From contig LLEY01000199.1 of NCBI GenBank assembly GCA_001414485.1, forward strand, positions 38,120 to 102,119: 64,000 nucleotides of DNA, written 5' to 3'. Made by a program: the position numbers and the translations under genes. Below, in pieces: positions 44,542-56,320 of the stretch. The stretch is from Calycina herbarum (taxonomy: Eukaryota; Ascomycota; Leotiomycetes; Helotiales; Pezizellaceae). Position 1 is the first letter of the stretch. Every line of letters starts with the position of its first letter. Below the pieces are notes generated by a model that was not told where the DNA came from, made no database searches, and saw only the letters and a program-made list of their open reading frames with translations.

Positions 44542-44982
44542 GTATTTGCATCTTCAGAACTGCGAATCTTGATTGATTCTGCGACGCAAAGTTGGAACAA
44601 CTGGTGTTGTTGGTGATACCTGCTGGACTATTGATGGGGGTTTCGGGTTTGAGGACTGGTTTCTTTTGTGATTGATCTTCTTGAGGGAGATTTGGGATGA
44701 TTTTTGTTGGCTCAGTGGGCTAGCTTCATTGTATATTATTAACACTTAGATGAACATATGGGATTAGACAGGATTAGACATAGACAGGTTCGACACCGCA
44801 TTTTCTTTTAGATTAGACTTTAGATTTCTAGATATCAATTGCACATCCTTATACACACACACTGTCTTCTTTGCGGTCTGTGAGTAAGAATTCGTAACAA
44901 CTACCTTGCTTCAAAGTAGACAAGAACGACAGTAAATAACTCGTTGTGCCGCACTTTCTAGATATTGCCCAGATACTTTGGG

Positions 44983-45880
44983 ACAATTGAACTTCATTGT
45001 TCCAAGCTATCTGGGTCAATATTAAATTGTCCCAGGTCCATTACCCTAGAACTTTTGGACAATAAGCTAGGTAGGCAGGTACGACGAACCTGAAGTATTT
45101 ACTGCCGCTTTTATTGTCTACCACGAGCTTGCTTGGAAAAATACTCGAAGCCTAATCAGAGATCGCTTTGTATTTTACCCCGTTTTCCCTGAGAATGTAT
45201 CCGAGTCCTTCAAAACATCTCCGAGTTCTATCCGTAGTCATAATGTTATCTCAGTGTTCTATATATCCGAGTCTTAGAGACTACTTAGAACAGTAGAACT
45301 TTACTTCGGACATTTCATCTTTTAACTTTATCAATCTAAAGAAGCTCTTATAATTATTTTATAGTTAGGAAGTTACGATAAGCTTTGTTTGATAATAATA
45401 TATTATCGTAACTTCCTACTTTTAAAGAAATTATTCTGATTCTTTGAGACAATTATTTCAAAAGTAAGATTTTACAGCAGCACATCACCTAAGATAGATT
45501 TCTTTAGAATTAAACTTGTTAGTAAATATCAAGACTTTAATTCGTTCCTCTAGTTTTGCTGGAAATCTCTTTTCGGAAGTGACAAGTTCTGATAACCGAG
45601 GGTGCCTACCTACCTTGTCGTGGACAATGAAAGCGGCTGTATATACTTTTCGTTGTTCCAATTTTCTAGGATACCCTAGAGTATTGACCTAGATAGTTTG
45701 TAAGCATTGAAGTTGAGTTTTCCAACTATCTGGGTTAATTTTAAATTGTTAAAAGCGTTTAGAGTAATTTTCTTGAGACGCCCTAGAAAGCCGGAACAAC
45801 AAGCGAGGTAAACATATACAAATGATTTATTACCGCTTTTATTGTCTATCGCAAGCCTACCACTCGACTCTAATTCTCCC
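44983..45880. repeat. Two diverged direct copies of an unidentified repeat
   Basis: Copy 1 (about 44983-45150) and copy 2 (about 45690-45880) share ATCTGGGT-AAT-TTAAATTGT, CCGCTTTTATTGTCTA and CGAG-TT spaced alike. They could be degraded long terminal repeats about 700 bp apart or tandem remnants. Part of copy 1 (TATTTACTGCCGCTTT) also matches, inverted, 25.5 kb. Confidence 0.55.
45366..45418. repeat. Perfect 16-bp inverted repeat
   Basis: TAGGAAGTTACGATAA at 45366-45381 pairs exactly with 45403-45418 around a 21-base AT-rich loop. It sits between the two repeat copies and may be a foldback or MITE remnant. Confidence 0.75.
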
Positions 45881-46081
45881 CGTGACCTTTCTACTGGCAC
45901 AAGAATTTAAAAATTACACTTCCCTATGTCCGGTGTCCCTTCACATTTTGTTTCCGTACTGTATCACTTAAGACATAGGAAGTTGCAGAAGAAACTAGGG
46001 GGGGAAATCATAATTCATCTATTGTCTGGCTCAGTGGAAGACGCAGGTATCTAAAACCCAATACTCTTACAGCCAACAGCT

Positions 46082-48283
46082 CTACTCGTCTTTCACACCA
46101 TTAACCAGAGCCTTCTTCTCCTCAATTTTCTTCTCATCGGCAGCTTTCTTCTCATCGGTAGCCCCCTTTTCCTCAGCTTCCTTCTTCTCATCTGCCTCCT
46201 TCTGCTTTGCCGCCTTTTCTTCATTTTCCTTCCCCTTCTTCACCCTATCCTCTTCCTCCTTCCTTTCCTTCTCGGCCTGTTTCCGCTTCTCAGTCATAGT
46301 CTCCTTGACCCACTCCTTAGCACCACTAATAGCCTTCTCAGGCTCCCTCTTATACTTCAAAAGATACCCCTGAATTTCCGCAGGACTAAAAACCATGCCC
46401 GGAATCGTGTCCGCAAACTCTTTACTCAGTCCCTCCACCTTCTCTTCCTCTTTTTTCTTCCTCTCCAAGAATTCTTTTTCCAATCTGGCCTCCTCTTCGA
46501 GACGGAGTTTCTCGTCTAACGCTTTTTTCTCGGATTTTGAAGAGGATTTGGAGGTAGGGGAACGGATGTGGGGGAGTTTCTTGGCTGGGGTGGGGATGTC
46601 ACCTTCGAGGGTTGCGAAGATGGAGCGGAAGATTGTGGCGAGCATTTCGGTGGATGCTAGGTCGAATTTGATGGTCATGTCGACTCTTCCTGGACGAATG
46701 AGTGCTGAATCCAATTTCTCAATATGGTTTGTTGTCATGATCAGTACTCGTCCCTCTTGACTCGCCACACCGTCCAAAATATTGAGAAGTGCAGAGAGCG
46801 AGATTTTTCCGGGACGTCCATTGTTGTTTGTTGTATCTCCATTTTTGGGTGATGAGTTTGCTGGTTTCTCGGCTGTATCGTCTGTTGTGTCGTTGTTTTC
46901 GCGGGTGTGAGTTAGACCTGCGGTGTCGATATCTTCAAGGAGGACGACGCATTGCTTTGGAAGTTCGGAGAAGAGCGTTCCGAGGCGTTCTTCGTCCATT
47001 GAGGAGGAGTTGAGACTGACGATGTAAATCTTGAGTTTGAAATAACCGGCGATTGCGAAACTTAGAGAACTTTTCCCAGTTCCTGGGGGTCCATAGAGCA
47101 AAAAACCTCGACGGTAGGGAATCCCGCGGTTTGAGCTGTGATGAGAACTATTAGCATTGCAACCAAACCAAACATTCCATTTGGATGCAAACTTACTACC
47201 ACCTGCGTGTGTATGGGTGAAGATAATCCCTCATGTCGTCCAGAAGATTCTGCTTGACAGTCTCATCGAGAACAACAGTGGAGAATGGTCTGGAAGCCCT
47301 GGAGATACATCTAGTCCATACTGTTTCTCCTGTTCCAGTTTTTTGTCCACCGCGATAGATGACGGTTCGAGATTCATCGCCCTTTTTGAAATCTGCGCGG
47401 CACTCTTCCAAGAGTGTCTTGAGAATAGCTGGGTTTCTGCCAAAGCAGCAGAGTGAAATCTCCTCACGTTCACTGACCTGAATCGCAAGACTGGTGTCAG
47501 TTTTCTCCCTTAGGTACACACTTCCTCCAAGAATTCTGCGAAACTCGAGCGACGTTGTTCCAAAAATCCCAAAACAATATAACCTATTGTTTCAAGAATT
47601 CTGGAATAACCAAGCAAACTGTCCAAAGAGCCCAAGAGCACACAGGTCAAAACAGGAAAGCAACTTACAGGTCCATAACCATTTTGATGATCCTCTTTTG
47701 TTCTCTTGAAAAGTAAGAGATGGCGTTTATACCAAAAATAATGCGTCCCAAAACTCGGCGTAAATCTCACTTCCTTCCCCTTCTGCCCCGCAATCTTAGC
47801 AACCGGATTCCCATCAGCATCAAAATCAATACTATCCTCCTCCAACTGTTCTTGCTCTTCTTGCTGTTCTTGATACCAAAGCAACCACGATCGCGTATTG
47901 AGATTCGTGTTCGCCACAAACCGTCGAGTTCGTTTCGCAAATTGTTGATTTGCGACCCATCCCATGAGCATATTGTAGATCTCATCATCTACCCGGATGT
48001 CTGCGCTCGACATTGCATGCGTTTCAATGAATTCCCAAGCCCAGTCTGAACAGTATCTTGTGACGAAGATTATGAGTCCTAGGGCGAAAAGCATGGGAAT
48101 GTAGAGTGAGAGGTCGATTTGGGCATATTTGTAGAGTGCCGAGGAGAGGAGAGAGAAGCCGGGGAAAAATGCTTCGAGGAGAGCGGTTTGGGGGTTGAGT
48201 TGATTGGGATCGATCTCGATACCAGGAGATGCGGAGCCGATTGGCAGGGCACCTGGCCTCGTTTGTGTATCGCAAGAATTCAT
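46082..48283 (-). CDS. Bcs1-like AAA ATPase
   Basis: Exons 47669-48283, 47197-47477 and 46082-47135 join to 649 residues. Intron 1 (47478-47668, GTAAGT...TTCAG) is 191 nt, long for this window, and might hide a small exon. Intron 2 (47136-47196) is GTAAGT...CACAG. A hydrophobic span at about 58-76 and the BCS1 N-terminal domain (F-G-T-H-Y-F-W-Y-K-R) precede the AAA core: Walker A G-P-P-G-T-G-K-S at 314-321, Walker B L-L-E-D-I-D (Asp367/369), and T-T-N-H-I-E-K-L-D-S-A-L-I-R-P-G-R-V-D. An unusually long Lys/Glu-rich coil (about 500-649) ends the protein. True Bcs1 inserts the Rieske protein into complex III in mitochondria. Filamentous fungi have many Bcs1-like paralogues, and the long charged tail suggests this is one of those rather than the mitochondrial chaperone itself. 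Confidence 0.9.
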
Positions 48284-49999
48284 GATGGTGTTGTACAGAG
48301 TGGGGTGCTCTGGAGGCTGACAAGATGGAAAGAGAAGAGGAGAAAGAAGACCTTATATATCAACTGCAAGCTAGGCATTCTTACTGTGCCTGAATAATGT
48401 GGGTATACCGAATCGAGTCACTTCGGTGAGAGGGAAAGGACGAGGTAATTCGCCTAGTTTCGTATTCTAGTCAGCTTGCGAAGAACTGGGAAATCTGCAG
48501 GTTAAGTGGCCTAAATGCATAGCACCTATGGCGGGGTTGCTCATGTACGATACCATACCGCCGAATAGTTTCCCGGCAAGGCTGTCATGGTCTCACCGAA
48601 TGATAATCTAGGCGTAAGAAGTCAAAAGCGTAAAGTTGACGAATAACGTTGTGGCCTCGTAAAGATCGTGGGGATGTGTGGTCAAGAGGTAAGCCACAGG
48701 CGAGGCTGTGCCACAGCTATCCTTGCAGATTACTGACCGCCTCGCAGGCTCACAGCATCAAAACTCAAGAATATTGGACTTAAAATATTTGGTAGTTTTT
48801 CAATTATATGTAAAATGAAAGATGTGAAAGGAGCGTTCCCATTATCACTAGAGTAAAAATAAAATGGTCCAGAGTTTACGGACCCAAAACAATAATAACT
48901 GTCCTATTACTTCATATTGGTGTAAGCCTATGTGTGACAAAATTAAATGGAAGCAAGCCTGTAGACATCGCCGACATACGCGGTTTTTGAAACTTTAATT
49001 TACCTCTGGTAGGGCTGTACGAGATGTATTTTCTGATTGGACAAGAATTTACAGGAAGTAAGGACGGGAGTCCGATTCTATATTAAGTCTCACCTGCAAT
49101 TATGTCTTCTTCTCTTCATTCACATCTTTCGCGAATATTTGTGTAAGATCCCTTTCTCCATACTATTTTCTCAAAAGGGCTGGAGAAGAAAAAGGCCGAA
49201 AAGATTATACGACAATTACGTTTTATTATAAATAATTCTAGATTTTTACTTTTCAAGTAACTTTCCCCAGAATATTTTCTTTTCTCTTTGTTCTTTGAAT
49301 CAACACCAGAGAAATAGACAAATAAGGCTTTGGCAAAAGCATGGACATCATATCATGTATTGGATCCAACACAGGTGAGTAAGAAACTGACTTTGAGATG
49401 TCCTGAAATGAAAGTTTGACAATAGTCACGTGATATATCAAAGAGAAGAATGAGACTGTTCCTCCTTTGTATCCAGTTTCTCCTACTTGAGCATCTAGAG
49501 ATTCACCAGTAGCTTTGAAGTCGTACCAAGGTGATGAAAAGTTGAAACACGTGACTGTACATTAGAGCCCTTCCGGTTTGGACAGTCCGGACAATGAACA
49601 ATTCAACCAAAATAAAATCCGAAGATAAAAGGGGTAGAGACGGTTAAGGTGGCTAAGAGCCAAAAAGGGGTTGAGATTATCAAGATTGGAGAAAAACAAA
49701 GACTGATAGAAAAAGGTCAAGAATGGATAGGGAGAAATTTGAAGCTTGCAAGGCTTTGTATGTGTAGCTACCGGTACCAGGGCGAAGAAGATGCATCTCA
49801 AAACAGCAAGAGCAGTAAACAAAGATGTCAAAGGCCACACCTACCTAGGTCATAGAATATGCACCTTGAGACTCAACTCCCAGACTTGGAAGGTGAACAA
49901 ATACCGATAACCTTGAAGTCTTGACCTTCCCACCACGCGCAACTGAAGATCAACCAAAATCAAAGCAACATAACAATTCCACCATAGCTGATCTGCCAC
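48284..49999. other. 1.7 kb intergenic, no gene seen
   Basis: Separates the divergent Bcs1-like and UBP12 genes. Mostly AT-rich with short frames. From about 49900 the plus strand becomes C-rich, as expected for the UBP12 leader. Confidence 0.5.
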
Positions 50000-52900
50000 T
50001 TGACATTGAATTTGAACTCGTTGATTTCTCATCTTTGCCACAACTTGACCAACTTCTCGAAAGTGCCGCGACAGGATTGGGTGCCTGCTGCTACGGTCGG
50101 GTACCGCGTTTTCCTTGGGGCTCTCTTTCCCCCCCCACAGCCCCTACAGCCCCTACAGGCAGGCTGCAAAAATCCATTCACGTCTCGTCTTCGCTTGCCT
50201 ACAACTCAACACCAAACTCTACCTTGCCTTGCGCAGAGAACAGAGCGCTCTTCTATTGAAACTTCCCGACTACCCGACTACACATCACCTCAACCTCGCC
50301 CTCGCCCTCTGAGTTATTCACCAACTCTACCACGCTGCATTCAATTCAATCTCGATGCCGCCATCTTCCTATTCAGGGCCATAAATTTGTGCTGCCTGTC
50401 CCTCTGCACCCCTCTTCAAATCTCCTCTGAGGAACCACCGACACCCACACCCACACCCACGCCCACGCCAACTCCCACCGCGCTCTTCTCCCACCCCTAC
50501 CTCCCCCCAAGAGGTCAACACAGAGCTGCAAAGGCAGCTCGCATCACCACGGCGTCTTCTACAAAGAAACGAAAGCTCTCGCCTCACCATACAACTCTTA
50601 ATCCAGACCAGAACCAGAACCCAGACAGCCCTCTGAGGTCGGTAGAAGAGTCGCTACCACCCCGCGACCCGCCCCAAATCGAAGTCCCCGATTCGGAATC
50701 CACCCTCCCTCCTCATATCCCATCACACCTACAAAGCGCGTCGACTCTGTCTGGCCCCGACTGCATTTCATCTGCGGCGAGCTCGCCCAGTGCTGCATAC
50801 GCTGGTCTTTCCATCGACAGCGAAGGCGGCGTCGATTCGTCAGCCGCGCAACGAGCAGCCTCACTTGCCCCCAACGACTTGGATACTTACATGAGCCAGT
50901 CGCCCATCAGCACACATTCTCGTAAGGCAATGATGGGAGGAGCTGCAGATGGAACACAGCGGTCCTCCTCGCCGTTGAAGAGACGGGCCTCAGACCTAGA
51001 GGAAACTGATGTGGTCTCGACCCAGAAAGAGGATGTCGAGATGGTCACCGCTCCACCATCCGAAGAGGTACAAGATGAAAAGTCCCTAACCAACCTCACG
51101 CAAACTCTCCCTGCAGAAGCGGCTGGAGATGGCTCTGCCGAGGAAGAGAAGTCTACCGCCCAAACAAGCCAACCTCGCACAGGTACGCATATCTAATTAC
51201 TGTTCCTTTCAACATAGCTGACTTGAACTTACAGACATTCCTCCTATCGATCACCAGATCAAAACTGTGAGCACCCTGGCGACTGCAGCTCTGGAAGGTC
51301 AACCGCAAGAGGGAGATGAATCTTTCCTGGTATCTATGCTTTGGCTCAAACGAGTGACCGATCGAGGCACAGAGGCAAGGCAGAATAGCAAAGTTGAGCC
51401 AGAAGGGGAGATTGGACCCGTGGATAATTCCGATATCATCCAGCAGGTTATCACAGATGCCGAGGGAGTTCAATTTGCACAACTCAAGGTTGGTATGAAC
51501 CGGCCTGAGCACTTCGAAATGTTCCCTAAGGATGCTTGGGACATGATCGTAGAATGGTATGGCATCATGTCTGGAACAGTACCCATTGTGCGTTATGCCC
51601 ATAACACAAACCCCGACAAACACGGCCTTCCCAATATGCAATACGAGTTAAATCCACCAATCTTCACAATCCATAGGCTATGGGGAGAACAAAACCCGAT
51701 ATTGCTGCCCCAAAAGCTCAAAGCCGAAAATCCCAAAGCTCCAGTTTTGATCCTGAGCACGTCTACAAAATACGTTGAGTTTCTGGAGCAGATAAAGGCG
51801 AAGACAAGCATCGAAAAATCGAAAAAGGTACGAATTTGGCGTGTGCCGCGACAACAGCCCGCTGCCAATACCTCTGCGCCTATCCCAAATGCTGCAACAC
51901 CACCATCATCACGTCCTAATTCTCCGAATCAAGAAAACACCACATCTGTTCAGCAACCCCAAGACTCGTGGACGCAACTCTTGTTGGACTTGCCCTCATT
52001 GACAGAGCTGGAAAAGGGGAGCCAAAGAGAGTTGGTCGACCAGCAAGACGTTAGTGCGAATGCAAATTACAATGGCAATATGACTTTGTCCATTGTCGGG
52101 TTGGCAGAGTCCCAAACCATCGTAATTGATGAGGAGGTAGATGCCAAGACACATTCGTTCGTTTCCAACTTTAGTGTCAATTTTTTTGGTGGTAAACACC
52201 CCAAGTCTGCCGCCCTCTCGCCTATCGGTACTTCCCAGAGCGCACCTGTTAGCCGTGGAAATAGTCCAGCCCCAGGCATGATGACACGAGGCAGAACAAA
52301 GAACGGTAGAACTCTTGGGACAGTCGGTCTAAGTAATCTTGGAAATACATGTTACATGAATTCCGCTCTCCAGTGTGTCCGAAGCGTGGAGGAGCTTTCC
52401 AAATACTTCTTGACCGGGGCTGCAACTGAAGAATTGAATTGCGACAACCCTCTCGGAAACAACGGCGAAGTTGCTATAGCCTATGCACGTCTTTTGCAGG
52501 AATTCTACAAGGACCCAGTGCCAACATCAACGGCCCCCCGCAACTTCAAGAACACCATTGGGAAATATGCTCCATCTTTCTCCGGCTACGGCCAGCAAGA
52601 CTCCCAAGAATTCCTTGGCTTCCTTCTTGACGGTTTGCAAGAAGACTTGAGTCGTGTTAAAAAGAAACCTTACATCGAGAAACCAGACTCGACGGATGAG
52701 ATGATCAACAACCCACAAGCAATCCGAGAAATGGCAGAGAAAGTCTGGGACATTACCAAGAAACGCGACGACTCGGTCATTGCAGATCTCTTTACTGGAA
52801 TGTACCAATCGACTCTTGTTTGCCCTCACTGCTCAAAAGTGAGCATCACCTTTGATCCTTTCAACACTCTTACAATGCAATTACCCATCGAAAATTCCTG

Positions 52901-55826
52901 GCATCATATGGTTTATTACTTTCCCCTGAATGACACCCCTGTTATCATTCAGGTTGATATGGACAAGCAAGGCAGCATTTTTAATATGAAAGAGTTCATT
53001 AGTAAACGAGTTGGCGTACCAGTCAACAGATTGTTTGCTGCCGAGGAGTTCAAGAGCAAATTCTACAAGATCCACGACGACACACTAGTCGCCTCGGATG
53101 AGATAACAGGCAACGACATCTGTGCGGTCTATGAACTGGAGGCTAAGCCAACCAATTGGCCACCAGTAAAAAAGGCCAAGAAACAAAAATCTGTGTTGAA
53201 CTACGGGTCAACTGATATGGAGGATGTCATACCACACTGGAGTGATCCAATGGCGGATAGCATGCTCGTACCAGTCTTTCACCGCAGACCAAATCCTGAG
53301 CGCACCAGCAGATTCAAGAAGCAGTGGATTGTTATTCCTGCGCCACATTTCATTGTCGTTAGTCGTACAGAGGTATGTGCCCTGATCGACCAAATGTTGT
53401 ATCACTTTTACTAACACTGTATAGGCTCGAGACATCGAAATGATCAAGAGAAAGGTTCTCGAGAAAGTTGCAACGTTCAGCACGTCTAACGAATTCTCTA
53501 CAGAAGAAGACGAGGCAGATGCCAGTGTTTCGGATGGTGTTGATCCGGACATTGTCCTTACTACTGGATCTGACGCTGATTCATCTGGAGGCAGCAAGGT
53601 AGTTGCAACCTCGATTGATGGCGAAGATGAGCTTGTGGATGTTACCATGAAGGACTCGAATGTGACTTCCGCTGCGGCAGAGAAAGCCGATGATGAAAAA
53701 TCTCAGAGCGTAGATCAAGAATCGTAAGACAGCCCGGGCTTCGGACGTGATTGTTTTACTGACACGGTTGACAGTGTACCTTTGAAAGATTTTAATAAGC
53801 AACGACCAAAATTTATGACTCCCGGATCATACCTAAACCCTTCGCTCCAAAACATGTTTCAACTAAACTACTTCTCGACCCCGAACGTGATGATTCCATC
53901 GGGATGGAACGTCGTTGATGACGATAAAGCATACCCTCCACTGGATAACAGGATTCCGCAATCACAGCAACCTTCTGTTGATGGATCTGATGGATCAAGT
54001 ACCCGAGCTAGATCGGAGAGCAGTAACGAAGGTGATTCTGTTGCATTATCAAACCAACCTACACGGATGAATGAAGAGTCTAGTGCGGATGAGCTTTCTG
54101 GTCCTGGCCCAACCATATCTAAAGTAAGTCTGAACTTTTTCTAAATCTCAAAACTTATTCCCACCCAAATCGGCACAGCTCCATTCTTGATTGGTGGTTT
54201 TCTGACGAAGACTAGGCTCTTCCCGTCCGATCAAGAGCTGGGGTCAGAGTAGGTGGCAGCAAGCGTCGCAATCGTAAAATGAAAACTTACTCAAAAAAGG
54301 GCAACCAGCGTCGGGCATTCACAGATGGCGCCAACGAAATCGACGAGGAAACTGTAGACGAAGGACCACTTATCCGCCTTGGTGAAGGAATTGTCGTTGA
54401 CTGGAATGCCGATGCCTGGGAGGCCATATACGATGGTAACGGCCAAGATATGCGTGGCTGCGATACTATCAGCAATATACCTACGCTTGCAGACCCCGAA
54501 CTCGAAGCAAAGAAAAAGGCACGCTTGCAGCGTCGCAAGAATGGCATTACCTTGGATGACTGCCTGAACGAATTTGGCAAGGAGGAAATCCTATCGGAAA
54601 ATGATACTTGGTACTGTCCTCGCTGCAAGGAACATCGCCGAGCAAGTAAAAAGTTTGATCTCTGGAAGACCCCTGACATTCTTGTCATTCATCTCAAACG
54701 ATTTAGCTCGAGTGGTGTACGTCGGGATAAACTCGATGTTATGGTCGATTTCCCAATCGAGGGCCTTGATCTTTCTTCCCGTGTCTTTGAAAAAGAGGAC
54801 GGAAAGCAAGAGATCTACGATCTAATTGCAGTCGACGATCATTGGGGTGGGCTTGGAGGTGGTCACTACACCGCTTTCGCGAAAAGCTTCATCGACGGCG
54901 AGTGGTATGAATACAATGGTAAGTCGGAACCGGATCTATAAATTTCCTATTGACTAATTTATTCCTTAGACTCTTCAGTCTCTAAAATCAAGGATGCGCA
55001 TGCTGTCGTTACGCAGGCTGCATATCTGCTTTTCTATCGACGAAGATCAGAGGTACCACTAGGTGGAGAAAGATTCCAAAAGATTTTCGAGGACTTTGAA
55101 AATCCACAAGCCGCTGATGACGATGCAATGGAATCGGGGGAAGGACAGCGCCTCGTCGGAAATACCTTTCGTGGGTCGTCGAGCGCCTTGACAGGAGTAG
55201 AAGCAGCTCACCGTCAACCAAATCATGGTTCGGCTAATGCGGGTATGATGAGTATATCTTCCGCAATTGAGAGTCTGCCTCCCTACCAAACCCACGAAGA
55301 CAACGACGTCAACGATGCTATTATGATGGACGATAATCCTATTCAAAGCAGCATCGAAGAAGACGAGGGTATTGAGATGGGTGATGATGGGATGAACTTC
55401 AGCAACGTTGATGATTATAACCAGCTCGATCCGGTCGGCCTTGACGACTTGATCCAACCGCACCCATGGAGTTTTGGATCCTTGGGTGCGGCTCGAGGCG
55501 AAAACATCGTTTCCGGTACTGGCTCGGATGAAATGGATGATGGCCGTAGCGATAGAGGCCAGTTTAACTCTTCGGCGAGCTCGGGCTCGAGAGCTGATCG
55601 TTTGGCTGAGTTTGAAAGTGCCAGTCTTGAAGAGTCTTACATCGACCATAGCCCAGTGCCCGATATGGACGAACAACAACAACTTGGGGTCCTTGGTCTT
55701 CATGAGGATTTACTAGCCAACCAGCGCCCCGAATTTAATGTGCACCCCAGTCTCAATGGAGAAGACATTGAGGAACCAGCTACCGAGATTCACGTCGAGG
55801 AAGGTGAAGAGTTGAAGATAGACTGA
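50000..55826 (+). CDS. ubp12: Ubiquitin carboxyl-terminal hydrolase Ubp12 (USP4/11/15 type); start uncertain
   Basis: Six exons: 50000-51182, 51235-53372, 53425-53723, 53775-54123, 54216-54918 and 54970-55826. All junctions are in phase with donors GTACGC, GTATGT, GTAAGA, GTAAGT and GTAAGT, giving 1842 residues from the upstream-most in-frame ATG. An N-terminal disordered Pro/Ser region includes a (Pro-Thr)6 tract and K-K-R-K. A DUSP-like domain follows ([11 protein letters not shown]). The USP fold has the Cys box [16 protein letters not shown] (Cys about 767) and the His box [12 protein letters not shown] (His about 1540), with C-P-H-C and C-P-R-C zinc pairs. The enzyme removes ubiquitin from substrates; yeast Ubp12 acts on mitochondrial fusion factors and cullin partners. 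The first 140 codons are Pro/Leu-rich and probably 5' leader, so the true start may lie downstream or in an exon I cannot place. Confidence 0.92.
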
Positions 55827-56320
55827 ATGAGAATTGCGGATTTACAGAGGTTTGTGTTTTTAGACACTGAACGCGATACGAAACGAAGCATGGGTGGTGT
55901 TGGAGGTGTGAATGGCATGGCTAGGGGAGTTGAATTTGTTCCTGGTAGTTAATTACTAGGGAGAGGTAAAATTGGACTTTGGCGGCACCGGAAGTCTGGG
56001 AGGTGAGGATTCATGATTCAGATGAACCTTTTGTACCTCCGGTATACCTTTACTTTGCTGAGTCATGCATAACGGGGCGAGAAAAATATTGTGCAATACA
56101 CCACGGTGTGAAGTCACTAGTCATAGGACTGTTTCTTTTTCTTGCCAAAAAAAATGAGAGGGGGGGAGAGGAAGGATTATTGTAGAGAATAAATATGTCT
56201 ACATTATCTCTTCTTTGTCTGCTAGTTTGATGTGATATGTGCTTGAATTTTGCAGGTGTGCTTTGATTCTTTTTCTATTCCTGCTTGAAGAGAGAGGTCT
56301 TCGAGAATGGTAGTTCAATT
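55827..56320. other. Convergent 3' flanks of UBP12 and the DUF3716-type gene
   Basis: About 490 bp between two convergent stops. T-rich tracts are present but no gene or structured element stands out. Confidence 0.5.

Larger units (their letters stand above)
44542..46081. other. 1.5 kb intergenic, repeat-rich
   Basis: Contains two diverged copies of a repeat (about 44983-45150 and 45690-45880) and a 16-bp inverted repeat at 45366-45418. No gene is supported. The DNA is AT-rich and looks like old element remains. Confidence 0.55.
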
